A DNA stretch of 64,000 nucleotides from Clostridia bacterium (GTDB taxonomy: Bacteria > Bacillota > Clostridia > Oscillospirales > CAG-272). The notes beneath the pieces were generated by a model that saw only the letters and a list, made by a program, of their open reading frames with translations, was not told the DNA's origin and did no database searches. Positions 49,594 through 57,540 of this stretch are shown here, in pieces (position 1 is the stretch's first letter; each line of letters starts with the position of its first letter). The stretch spans positions 1 through 64,000 of the forward strand of contig JAFVTI010000038.1 of the NCBI GenBank assembly GCA_017503325.1, written 5' to 3'. A program made the translations under genes and the position numbers.

Positions 49594-51918
49594 TTATGCC
49601 TGTGTATCCGGCAATCCTTCGTTTTCCACGTCGTCCGCTACGTTCTCGTCACGGAAGTATACGGTGACGACCGTACCGATGGTCACCTGTGTGCCCGGCT
49701 CGATCGACTGTGCATACACGGTCGAAGCAGTGCCGCTCATATAATTATACGCGCCCGAGATCTTGATATTCAGATTGCTGTTTGCAAGCAGCTGGCTTGC
49801 TGCCACGGCAGTCTTGCCGGAAAGATCCGGCACCTTGACCGTCTTTTGCTCGGCATTTCTGTCGGTATACACGATCAGCGTAGCGCCTTCCTTTTCCACG
49901 CGCGTGCCCGCCTCGGGAGACTGCGCATAGATCAGATCGCCGCTGCCCACGACCTTGAGCTCAAAGCCAACGCTTTCGGCATAGCCGCGCGCTGCTTCCA
50001 CCGACCACCAAAGCACACCGGGAGCTTCCACGGCCATTTTCTCAAGCTCGGCATCGGTATATACTGCCTCCACGCCAAGATACGGCAGAATGGTTTCGAG
50101 TACGTTTGCCACGTAAGGTGCTGCGACCACAGAGCCGTACAGCGTTCCCTTGGTGGGCTGGTCTACCATGATCATGGTAATATACTGCGGATCGTCCGCA
50201 GGTGCGTATGCAACGGTTGAGCAGATATACTTGCCGTCCAGAATCTCACCATTTTCATCGCGAAGGTCCTTTTTCTCGGAGGTACCCGTCTTTGCCGCCA
50301 CTCTGTAGCCTGCAACGTATGCATTTTTCGCACCGCCGTTGCCGGAAACGCCCTCCTCCAAGATCTGCGAGATGGTCTTGCAGGTCTGCTCGCTGACCAC
50401 GCGGCGTCTGATCTCGGGCTCAAAGCTCTTGATCACGTTTCCCTCGGTATCGGTAATGCTTCTGACCAGTCTGGGAGTAACCAGATCGCCGCCGTTGGCA
50501 ACTGCCGCGATGGCGGTCACGTGACCAAGCACCGAGATCTTGAAGTTCTGACCAAACGAAGCGGTTGCCAGATAGATATCCGCACTCTCAAACAAACTCT
50601 TGTCCCAGAAGGTCACGCCCTCCACCGTGCTTCCCTCGCCCGGCAGGTCGATCCTGGTCTTTTCAAAATAGCCGAATGCCTTGAAATAGTTATAGAAATT
50701 GGTGGTGCCAATGCGCTCACCCAGCTTCATCAGCCAGGGGTTGCAGGATTGCTGAATACCCTCGGGGAAGGTCAGCGTACCGTGTCCCTGCACCTTGTGG
50801 CATTTAATTTTGTGTCCGTTGACGATATGATAGCCGGGGCAGAAAGAGGTCTCAGACAGGCTGACCAAGTTTTCCTCCAGAGCCATGGCGGCGGTGATGA
50901 TCTTGAAGGTCGAGCCGGGCATATATACCTCGGTGACCGCCTTGTTATTCCAGGTGGTCAGCAAAAGCTCCTGCGAAAGCTTGCCGTATTCCTCGCTGTC
51001 CTCTGCAAATCCGCTCTCCTCCAGCTGCTTCAGGCTCTCCTCATTGAGCTGCCAGGGGTCGTTGAGGTTAAAGGTGGGATAAACCGAAATGGCCAGCACG
51101 TCGCCCGTATTGACGTCCATAACGATGCCGCACGCGCGGTTTTCGCCACCCGATTCGATATAGGCAGCCTTGACCTGCTCGTCAAGCGCGGCCTGCACGA
51201 ACACGTCAATGGTGGTATTGATCTGATAGCCCGCCACAGCGGGGATCATGCTCTCGTAATCATAGGGCATTTCGTTGCCGTCCGCGTCACGCGCGGTCAC
51301 ATATTTGCCGTCCGTTCCCTTCAGATATTCCTCATAGGTATATTCCAGGCCGTAAATGCCCACGCCGTCGCTGTTGGTAAAGCCGATGGTGTGCGCAGCC
51401 AAGGATTCGTAAGGATAATAACGGGTGGCGGTTGCCTCTAAGAATACCATATCCTCAAGGCTGTTTTCCTTGATAAACTCGCGGATCTGCTTGGCCACGT
51501 CCGAGGTCACCTTGCGCGCGATGGTTCTGTCAAGATAGTGCGTTTTGGTAGTCTGATACTGCACGTCCTCGTAGCTGATGTCCTCGATCAGCTCGGAGAG
51601 GCCGTAAGAAATCATGTCCGCATAATCCACGCCTGTCTCGTCACTGTCCTGCTTGATAATACGGGGTGCGATGAACACGCGGTAGGTGGTCACGTTGCCC
51701 GCCAGCAGGATGCCGTTGGCATCGTAGATCGCGCCACGATCCGCTTCAATTACCGTCTCCGTGGTGATCTGGCTGATGACCTTGGCCTGATACTTTTCAT
51801 ACTCCACAGTCTGAAGCAGCAGGATGCGGAGCAACAATAACGCAAAAGCCAGCGATACCAGAAAACCAAGTACCGCTGCCCTTTTGATTGTTTTTGTATC
51901 CGTTGTATGAAGACTCAA
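49594..51918 (-). CDS. spoVD: SpoVD/FtsI-type penicillin-binding protein with PASTA domains
   Basis: 774 residues, TTG start with GGAGG 8 nt upstream. One N-terminal membrane helix (about 12-32), a class B PBP dimerisation domain (about 50-250), transpeptidase with PGSTFK (Ser 336, Lys 339), SCNPW, and KTG at 543, then two PASTA repeats (about 640-770). Cross-links septal or cortex peptidoglycan with FtsW. Spore-forming Firmicutes have SpoVD with PASTA; since no second PBP is in the cluster, it may also be the division PBP. Its transcript has a structured leader. Confidence 0.9.
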   Translation of the reverse strand: MSLHTTDTKTIKRAAVLGFLVSLAFALLLLRILLLQTVEYEKYQAKVISQITTETVIEADRGAIYDANGILLAGNVTTYRVFIAPRIIKQDSDETGVDYADMISYGLSELIEDISYEDVQYQTTKTHYLDRTIARKVTSDVAKQIREFIKENSLEDMVFLEATATRYYPYESLAAHTIGFTNSDGVGIYGLEYTYEEYLKGTDGKYVTARDADGNEMPYDYESMIPAVAGYQINTTIDVFVQAALDEQVKAAYIESGGENRACGIVMDVNTGDVLAISVYPTFNLNDPWQLNEESLKQLEESGFAEDSEEYGKLSQELLLTTWNNKAVTEVYMPGSTFKIITAAMALEENLVSLSETSFCPGYHIVNGHKIKCHKVQGHGTLTFPEGIQQSCNPWLMKLGERIGTTNFYNYFKAFGYFEKTRIDLPGEGSTVEGVTFWDKSLFESADIYLATASFGQNFKISVLGHVTAIAAVANGGDLVTPRLVRSITDTEGNVIKSFEPEIRRRVVSEQTCKTISQILEEGVSGNGGAKNAYVAGYRVAAKTGTSEKKDLRDENGEILDGKYICSTVAYAPADDPQYITMIMVDQPTKGTLYGSVVAAPYVANVLETILPYLGVEAVYTDAELEKMAVEAPGVLWWSVEAARGYAESVGFELKVVGSGDLIYAQSPEAGTRVEKEGATLIVYTDRNAEQKTVKVPDLSGKTAVAASQLLANSNLNIKISGAYNYMSGTASTVYAQSIEPGTQVTIGTVVTVYFRDENVADDVENEGLPDTQA

Positions 51919-52095
51919 CTCCGTATCCTCCCATAAAGCAGAAATTGCCCCAAGGCAAATTTCCGATTATACTACATTTTGATTAAAAATAGCGGCAGAC
52001 GCCCCGTGTCCGTCTCCTGCGCAGGCAAGAGTCGAAGCACTCCTTTTCGGCCTTTGCCGAAAGGCTGCGCCCGCCGCCGATTCAAGTCCGATCAT
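51919..52095 (-). ncRNA. Structured 5' leader of spoVD
   Basis: About 175 nt between the promoter and spoVD. On the minus strand GCGGCGGGCGC (52077-52067) can pair with GCGTCTGCCGC (52002-51992), enclosing hairpins such as CCTTTCGGC-AAAG-GCCGAAAAGG. The base stem is followed by TATTTTT (about 51991-51985), as in an intrinsic terminator. AGACG/CGTCT (about 52015-51997) would compete with the base stem. This suggests an attenuator; the match to a known RNA class is not recognised. Confidence 0.45.
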
Positions 52096-52099
52096 AAAA

Positions 52100-52128
52100 A
52101 TTATATCGGAATTATCTTGTCCTGTCAA
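52100..52128 (-). promoter_or_regulatory. Consensus promoter of spoVD
   Basis: -35 TTGACA (52128-52123), 17-bp spacer, -10 TATAAT (52105-52100), both perfect, giving spoVD and downstream genes a start independent of mraZ. Confidence 0.8.
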
Positions 52129-52174
52129 TGTCAATTTATGAAATGCCTGCGGCTTTTATGCACGAGAGTGCGAC

Positions 52175-53053
52175 TTAGTCCGCAATGATTCCGATCGCGC
52201 CAAGCAAGTTCGACAACCCTTGACCGAATTCGCTTTTTGTTTCATAAACCTCAACTGAATTTTCACTATCCGTGCTCAACACCTCAGCAGAAACAAAGTC
52301 GGAACGCACCATGCCGTATTCCTCGACCGCGATCCGCTCGATCTCCAGCATATCGTTTTTGAGCGACAGCTCGGTATTCAGCGTTGTATACTGCTTATTG
52401 AGCGAGTCCAGCTCGCTTTGCAGAATGCTCGCTTCTCTGATGGACAGGCTTACCATAACCGAACTGCCAACGATCATGACGCAGCAGAGTGTGACAGCCA
52501 GCATCGCGCCAAGCACGCCTGCGGGCATTTTCTTTACGTCACTCTTTTCGCGTCTTTCTTCCTTTTCAATCGGAAACCAATCTTTCGAGATCTCAGCTAA
52601 CCTTGCGGTCGCGGGGCTTTCCAGATACTTGCGTACCGACTGAGGCATTTGCCCGGTCACCGTAAGCCACAGGGCTTTTTTTGGCGATTGTCCTCCTGCA
52701 GCTGCACCGGACTCCTCTGCCTGCGAGGGCATTTCGGTTCTTACGTTGTAATTGGGCATCTTATAGCTGCGCTGATCGTGATAATATCTCACGAAATCGT
52801 CCGCTGTCATGTGTCTCTGTCCCTTATAAAGACCCGTGCGGTACTTGTCCGCCTTACCGTCCGACACCTTCTCGGCCATGATATACGCACCGGGTGCCAT
52901 GGCGTGCGAGAGAGCCTCTTCGCGCTCCTGACGCTTGGCATCCAGCCGCACGTGCGCTGCAATGCCGCGATCCTTGTACCGTTCGCACAAGGCCTGCACG
53001 TACTCGGAGCAAGCGGTATATTGGGGCTTTTTTGCTTGCATGATGTGCTCCAT
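52175..53053 (-). CDS. ftsL: FtsL-like divisome protein with long cytoplasmic domain
   Basis: 292 residues. Recognised by position, between rsmH and spoVD, and topology: one membrane helix near 178-202, followed by a coiled-coil (about 205-245, SELDSLNKQYTTLNTELSLKNDMLEIERIAVEEYGM), the usual FtsL/DivIC core ending. FtsL is normally about 100-120 residues; here about 175 residues of charged, low-similarity sequence precede the helix. AGGAGG lies 5 nt before the ATG. Stabilises the FtsQLB complex. Confidence 0.75.
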   Translation of the reverse strand: MEHIMQAKKPQYTACSEYVQALCERYKDRGIAAHVRLDAKRQEREEALSHAMAPGAYIMAEKVSDGKADKYRTGLYKGQRHMTADDFVRYYHDQRSYKMPNYNVRTEMPSQAEESGAAAGGQSPKKALWLTVTGQMPQSVRKYLESPATARLAEISKDWFPIEKEERREKSDVKKMPAGVLGAMLAVTLCCVMIVGSSVMVSLSIREASILQSELDSLNKQYTTLNTELSLKNDMLEIERIAVEEYGMVRSDFVSAEVLSTDSENSVEVYETKSEFGQGLSNLLGAIGIIAD

Positions 53054-53062
53054 CGGGTCCTC

Positions 53063-54007
53063 CTATCGTTTTTGTGCTACGCGAAGCTTTGCGCTGCGCG
53101 AGCGGGGATTGACTTCCAGCTCTTGCTCACTTGGCAAGATGGGCTTGCGGCTGATGATATCCACCAGCGGCTTTTTGCCGCACACGCACACGGGAAAATC
53201 GCGCGGGCAGGTGCAGCCTGACGCCAAGGATGCAAAGGTCTGCTTGACTATGCGATCCTCCAGCGAGTGGAACGTAATGATCGCGATCCTGCCGCCCGGC
53301 TTGAGCAGCGAAACGGCGTCGCGGATGGTGGGTTCGATCACGGAAAGCTCACCGTTGACCTCTATACGAATGGCCTGGAAGGTGCGCTTTGCGGGATGGT
53401 GGCCGCCCTCCTTGGCAGCAGCGGGCATGGCAGCCTTGATAATGCTGACCAGCTCGCCCGTGGTGCGAATGGGCTGCTTTTCCCTTTCCTGCACGATGCG
53501 CTGCGCAATGCGGGGGGCAAAACGCTCCTCGCCGTAATCGTAAATGATGCTTTTGAGCCTCTGCTCGGGGTAGGTGTTGACCACGGTGTACGCATCCAAA
53601 GTGTCCTCGCGGTTCATGCGCATATCTAAAGGCGCGTCGGCCATGTAAGAGAATCCGCGATCCGCCGTATCCAGCTGATACGAGGAAACGCCAAGATCCA
53701 GAAGCACGCCGTCAATGCCGTCGATTTCAAGCTCGCGGCATACCTGCGCCATCTCGGAGAAATTGCTGTGCACCACCTGTGCGTGCTCTCCGAATTCTGC
53801 AAGTCTTGCGCCGGCGGCCGCCACGGCACTCATGTCGCGATCCAGCGCGATCAGCTTGCCCGTGGTCAGGTGCGAGGCGATCTCGTGCGAGTGTCCTCCG
53901 CCGCCTGCGGTTCCATCAATATAAATACCGTCGGGCTTGATGCAAAGCGCGTCCATGCACTCCTGTAGCAGCACCGATACGTGAGAAAATACCTGTCCTT
54001 CCATCAT
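53063..54007 (-). CDS. rsmH: 16S rRNA (cytosine1402-N4)-methyltransferase RsmH
   Basis: 314 residues. SAM motif GIYIDGTAGGGGHSHEIA near 30, LDLGVSSYQLDTADRGFSY near 105, and ITFHSLEDRIVKQTF near 235. It methylates C1402 of 16S rRNA. The start overlaps the mraZ stop by one base (TGATG); another ATG follows immediately. No strong ribosome-binding site, so expression probably follows mraZ translation. Confidence 0.94.
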   Translation of the reverse strand: MMEGQVFSHVSVLLQECMDALCIKPDGIYIDGTAGGGGHSHEIASHLTTGKLIALDRDMSAVAAAGARLAEFGEHAQVVHSNFSEMAQVCRELEIDGIDGVLLDLGVSSYQLDTADRGFSYMADAPLDMRMNREDTLDAYTVVNTYPEQRLKSIIYDYGEERFAPRIAQRIVQEREKQPIRTTGELVSIIKAAMPAAAKEGGHHPAKRTFQAIRIEVNGELSVIEPTIRDAVSLLKPGGRIAIITFHSLEDRIVKQTFASLASGCTCPRDFPVCVCGKKPLVDIISRKPILPSEQELEVNPRSRSAKLRVAQKR

Positions 54008-54429
54008 CACAACCCGTAAAGCTCCAGCTTTGCGCGCAGATCCTCTGCGCTCTCAGCGGCAATTTCCGCCTCGTACAAGGCCTCCGACCAGATCTCCGCG
54101 CAATCGCAGTTGCCCACCACGACGGCGTTCTTTTCCACCTGCGCATACTCAAGCAGCGCCTGGGGCAAAAGAATTCTGCCCTGTGAGTCAGGCGTGACCT
54201 TGACCGCATTGCGGTGCAAATAACGCAACGCAGGCTCGGCGATTCTTCTTTCCTGTTGCTTGATGGGAGCGATATAAGCCTCCCAGCCTTCTACGGAAAA
54301 GACCTTGAGCCTTGGGCCGCGGATATCACGCGCCACGATCAGCTCGTCACCCAGCTCCTCGCGGTGCTTAGCGGGGATAAACAGCCTGTTCTTGGCATCC
54401 ACACTGTGCCGATATTCACCTGTTAACAC
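54007..54429 (-). CDS. mraZ: Transcriptional regulator MraZ
   Basis: 140 residues from a GTG 10 nt after AGGAGG; longer frames have no support and would exceed the family's normal length. Two SpoVT/AbrB-like repeats: GEYRHSVDAKNRLFIPAKHR and VKVTPDSQGRILLPQALLEYA. MraZ binds repeats upstream of its own gene and controls the dcw cluster. Three such boxes precede it. Confidence 0.93.
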   Translation of the reverse strand: MLTGEYRHSVDAKNRLFIPAKHREELGDELIVARDIRGPRLKVFSVEGWEAYIAPIKQQERRIAEPALRYLHRNAVKVTPDSQGRILLPQALLEYAQVEKNAVVVGNCDCAEIWSEALYEAEIAAESAEDLRAKLELYGL

Positions 54430-54481
54430 GACGCGCAGTCCTCCTTTTCCGTAAATTTGGGGGCGACAAACGGGGCGAGTC

Positions 54482-54549
54482 CAACACTTCGCCCCACAAT
54501 CCCCCACATCGGGTATATTTATTATAAACTTAATACAAAAAAAACGCAA
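54482..54549 (-). promoter_or_regulatory. mraZ promoter with three MraZ boxes
   Basis: On the minus strand GTGGGG (54507-54502), GTGGGG (54497-54492) and GTGTTG (54487-54482) repeat at exact 10-bp intervals, the known MraZ operator layout. Upstream are -10 TATAAT (54526-54521), a 17-bp spacer and -35 TTGCGT (54549-54544). The boxes lie just past the start of transcription, fitting repression by MraZ. Confidence 0.8.
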
Positions 54550-54600
54550 TAGGGATATGCACACTTTTTCAAAAAATCGTTCGGTTTTTTTGTATCTATT

Positions 54601-54638
54601 GCGAAAAATAACGGGTGCAATCCTAAAGTTGCACCCGT
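54601..54638 (-). terminator. Terminator of gerA
   Basis: ACGGGTGCAA (54611-54620) / TTGCACCCGT (54629-54638); on the minus strand the stem is followed by TATTTTTCGC. Confidence 0.7.
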
Positions 54639-54770
54639 GATTTTACTAATTCATGTTATTACTTACATTTATTCCCAATTATTTATTTTTGCGATATTTC
54701 CCGCCAAAAGAAATATCGGGAAATGGCGAAAAGCTGTACGACATACGCGCAAAATATCACGCATCAGCGG

Positions 54771-54825
54771 CGGCAGGAGTCAAGCCCCGGCCCTACAGCG
54801 GCAGGAGCCGAGCCCCTGCCCTACC
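54771..54825. repeat. Two copies of a 27-bp GC-rich unit
   Basis: CGGCAGGAG and AGCCCC and GCCCTAC recur at 54771-54797 and 54799-54825, with three differences. The rest of 54639-54770 is AT-rich, holds a CGATATTTC/GAAATATCG hairpin (about 54692-54718) and no gene. The repeats end one base before the gerA stop codon. Confidence 0.6.
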
Positions 54826-54826
54826 A

Positions 54827-56275
54827 TCATCGTTTCCCGGATGCATGGATATCACTTTGCTTTTTGCGCCTGACAAGCAGCGTCAGGAGTGCGCGTCCGT
54901 CAAACGGAATGAGCGGATAGAGATACTGCCGCTTCCCGTTGACCGTTTTGTTGGTTGCCAGCAGCACAAGGATAAGCACCACGCCGATGGCGTAGCCCCA
55001 GACGTTACCTACGGCGGTCATAATCAAAAGTCCGATGCGCAAGAACTTGAAGGCATATCCAAGCTCATAGGATCTTTGCGTAAACGTGGCAATGGCCACA
55101 AATGCCATATACAGAATGACCTCGGGGATCAGCCAGCCGATGCCCACCGCAAAGTCACCAAGGATCAAGCCGCCCACAACCGAGAGCGAATTGGAGAGCA
55201 TGCTGGGCGTATTGAGCGAGGCCATGCGCAGTCCGTCAATGATAAACTCGGTCAGAAGCAGCTGCGCGATCAAGGGGATGCGTCCATGCTCCTGCGGAAT
55301 GATAAAGGCCAGCCAATCGGGTACGATAGCCGAATTAGAGACCAGAAGATACCATGTGGGCACCAAAAACAGCGAAAGCGCGAACACGATATAGCGGATG
55401 ACACGGATATAAGTGCCTGTCAGCGGGGTAAAATAATAGTCGTTGGTCTCTTGCATGAAGTCGAAAATGCTGACAGGCAGGATCATGACCTGCGGAGAAT
55501 TGTCGCAAAAGATCAGTACGCTTCCCTCCAGCACCTGTGCGGCGGCCGTATCGGGACGCTCTGTATAGCGGATCTTAGGAAAGGGGTTATACCAGCGCGT
55601 TTTGATCAAACACTCAGCCAGCGACTGTTGCCCAAGCGTGAGCGCATCGGTATCAATGGCAGCAAGCCGTTTTTGCAGCATGCGCACGTATTCGGCGTTG
55701 GCCTTTCCCGAAAGATAACAAAGCACAACGTCGGTTTTGGAGCGTCTGCCGATCGAAAAATACTGCATGGTCAGCTGCGTGTCGCGCACGCGGCGGCGCA
55801 AAAGCGCGGTATTGAAAATCAGCGTTTCGACAAAGCCGTCGCGCGAGCCGACCATAACGCGGTCGCCCTCGGGCTCCTCTGTCGAGCGCGCGGGATAGGT
55901 GCGGGCATCCACAATGATGGCCTGCGGGCCAAAGGTTGAGCCGAGAATGAGCGAAGCGCCCGAAAGCACCATCTGGAGCATAAGCTCTACGTCGCCCGTG
56001 GTTTCTGCCTCAACGTGCGGCACGTTGTATTCGACAAACCGCTCTGCCGAGGATTTTTGTCCGTCGGGCGGGGTCTGCATGGAATCCAGCGAGAGGAAAT
56101 GCATCATCAGCTTTTGCATGGGGGTTGCATTCACAAAGCCGTCGATATAGTAAAGCGTCATTTCATCCGTGCCGATACGCAGGACCTTTCGAATGATGTC
56201 GAAGTTGTCGTCGGGATGCAAGAGGCTGTCGACGGTAGCCACGTTGACCCGATAGTTTTCACCCAGTTTACCCAT
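54827..56275 (-). CDS. gerA: Spore germination protein, GerA family
   Basis: 482 residues from the ATG at 56275, ten bases after AAGGA; a GTG nine codons upstream has no ribosome-binding site. A soluble N-terminal domain (about 1-270, DNFDIIRKVLRIGTDEMTLYYIDGF and RTKWYNPFPKIRYTERPD-like PERPD segment) precedes about five membrane helices (about 285-440). GerA subunits form the spore germinant receptor with GerB and GerC; neither is adjacent. Presence supports a spore-forming host. Confidence 0.88.
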   Translation of the reverse strand: MGKLGENYRVNVATVDSLLHPDDNFDIIRKVLRIGTDEMTLYYIDGFVNATPMQKLMMHFLSLDSMQTPPDGQKSSAERFVEYNVPHVEAETTGDVELMLQMVLSGASLILGSTFGPQAIIVDARTYPARSTEEPEGDRVMVGSRDGFVETLIFNTALLRRRVRDTQLTMQYFSIGRRSKTDVVLCYLSGKANAEYVRMLQKRLAAIDTDALTLGQQSLAECLIKTRWYNPFPKIRYTERPDTAAAQVLEGSVLIFCDNSPQVMILPVSIFDFMQETNDYYFTPLTGTYIRVIRYIVFALSLFLVPTWYLLVSNSAIVPDWLAFIIPQEHGRIPLIAQLLLTEFIIDGLRMASLNTPSMLSNSLSVVGGLILGDFAVGIGWLIPEVILYMAFVAIATFTQRSYELGYAFKFLRIGLLIMTAVGNVWGYAIGVVLILVLLATNKTVNGKRQYLYPLIPFDGRALLTLLVRRKKQSDIHASGKR

Positions 56276-56374
56276 AGTTTCAAGTTCCTTTTTTGTATTC
56301 ACGGTTAGTTTGGTGGAATTAGGAGAAGATTATGACAAACAAAATTTGGAGACCTAACACTGCACGGACGACCA

Positions 56375-56765
56375 CGGATAAAAAGTTTTGATCGAGCTTT
56401 TTCAAAAGCTCGCGGGGCGTGGGGCAGAGCCCCGCATATCGCCGTTTTTGGTTCTTTTTGCGGCAATTTTGCCAAAAAGAACGGAAACGGTTTCTTCACA
56501 TAAACAAAAAAGGGAGTTACCTACATCAGGTAGCTCCCTTATGCTTTAACACTGAGATAATCCTCTCCGTTCTTTTTTTGAGCAAGTAGCCGCAAAAAAA
56601 GAACCAAAAAAACGGCGTTTTAGAGTGTTTCGCTCGTTGCGACGAGCGACGAGGGCGCTGCCCTCGACCTGCGAGCCTTTGAAAAGGCTCGACCCAAACT
56701 TTTATCCTGTGAGAGCGTTCCGTCTTGGGGGAAGGCGGGCGAAAACTTTTATGAGTAGGTCGTCA
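56375..56765. repeat. Palindromic repeat, family 2, copy 1
   Basis: About 390 bp without a gene. The centre is a hairpin, AGGGAGTTACCTA / TAGGTAGCTCCCT-like (56510-56539). On its left lies GCCGTTTTTGGTTCTTTTTG (56442-56461) with GCCAAAAAGAACGGAAACG; on its right the inverse, CCGTTCTTTTTT and AAAGAACCAAAAAAACGGCG. Outer modules contain GAGGGCGCTGCCCTCGACCT (56650-56669). The whole corresponds to the reverse complement of 63571-64000. It ends 7 bp before the SDR stop codon. Confidence 0.75.
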
Positions 56766-56771
56766 AAATTC

Positions 56772-57530
56772 TTACAGCTTCTGCTGATTACACCAGATCT
56801 TCATGACCATCTTGGTAGGCAGCAGCCACGCCAAGAATCTCGCTCTGCGAATGGCATGCCCGCAAACCGAGACGTCCCTGCCCTTCTTCATATCCTTGAG
56901 CGCTCTGGTCACTACCTGCTCTGCGGTATAATATCTTGCGTAATACTTGATGGTATCATCGGTCACCGCATGGTCAAAGAACTCGGTCTTGACCCAGCCG
57001 GGGCAGATCGCCATGACGCGGATCCCCCTGCTCTTCAGCTCGACGTTCAGCGATCTTGAAAAGCTGAGCACGAACGCCTTGGTCGCTCCGTACACGCCAA
57101 TATACGGCACGGGCTGAAAGGCCGACTGGCTGTCGATCTGATAGATCTGCCCGCCCGCCTTCATATAAGGCAGCGTCATATACGTCATGCTCATCAGCGC
57201 ACTTGCATTGAGCGTGATCATGCGCTCCTGCGCCTCAAGGTCAATCTCGGTAAACGCACCGAAGCGGCCAAAGCCGCTGCCGTTGACCAGCACCGCCACG
57301 TCGGGGTTATGCTCTGCAAGCAGTGCCTTGTAAGTCTCAAGCGCTTCCTTTTGGCACAGATCCAGAGCAAGCGCTCTTACCTTAGCGCGCGTCTGATTGC
57401 CGATCTCGACAAGTCTGTCCTCTCTGCGTGCGATCAGCCAAAGCTCGTCAAATTCCTGCTGCGCATCCAGCTGCAGCACGAATTCCTTGCCCATGCCGGA
57501 CGATGCACCCGTAATGACCGCTATTCTCAT
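56772..57530 (-). CDS. Short-chain dehydrogenase/reductase
   Basis: 252 residues. TGASSGMGKEF cofactor motif at the N terminus, NGSGFG in place of the usual NNAG, catalytic Ser near 133 and YGATK (Tyr/Lys near 147-151), then CPGWVKTEF. It is a classical SDR, NAD(P)H-dependent, with a substrate that cannot be named. Its start lies 10 nt after the phosphofructokinase stop, so the two share a transcript. Confidence 0.9.
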   Translation of the reverse strand: MRIAVITGASSGMGKEFVLQLDAQQEFDELWLIARREDRLVEIGNQTRAKVRALALDLCQKEALETYKALLAEHNPDVAVLVNGSGFGRFGAFTEIDLEAQERMITLNASALMSMTYMTLPYMKAGGQIYQIDSQSAFQPVPYIGVYGATKAFVLSFSRSLNVELKSRGIRVMAICPGWVKTEFFDHAVTDDTIKYYARYYTAEQVVTRALKDMKKGRDVSVCGHAIRRARFLAWLLPTKMVMKIWCNQQKL

Positions 57531-57540
57531 CTTGCACCTC

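Noticed and set aside
52050-52100. tRNA-like T-arm (GATTCAAGTCC) in the spoVD leader
   Set aside because: No matching acceptor stem, D-arm or anticodon arm can be drawn on either strand.
54653-55939. A 428-residue open frame on the plus strand opposite gerA
   Set aside because: It is antisense to the well-supported GerA protein, is rich in His/Arg/Gln as expected for a mirrored frame, and has no ribosome-binding site or family motifs.
56303-56374. Possible additional small gene between gerA and the repeat
   Set aside because: The frame present lacks a ribosome-binding site and its sequence is repeat-edge DNA.
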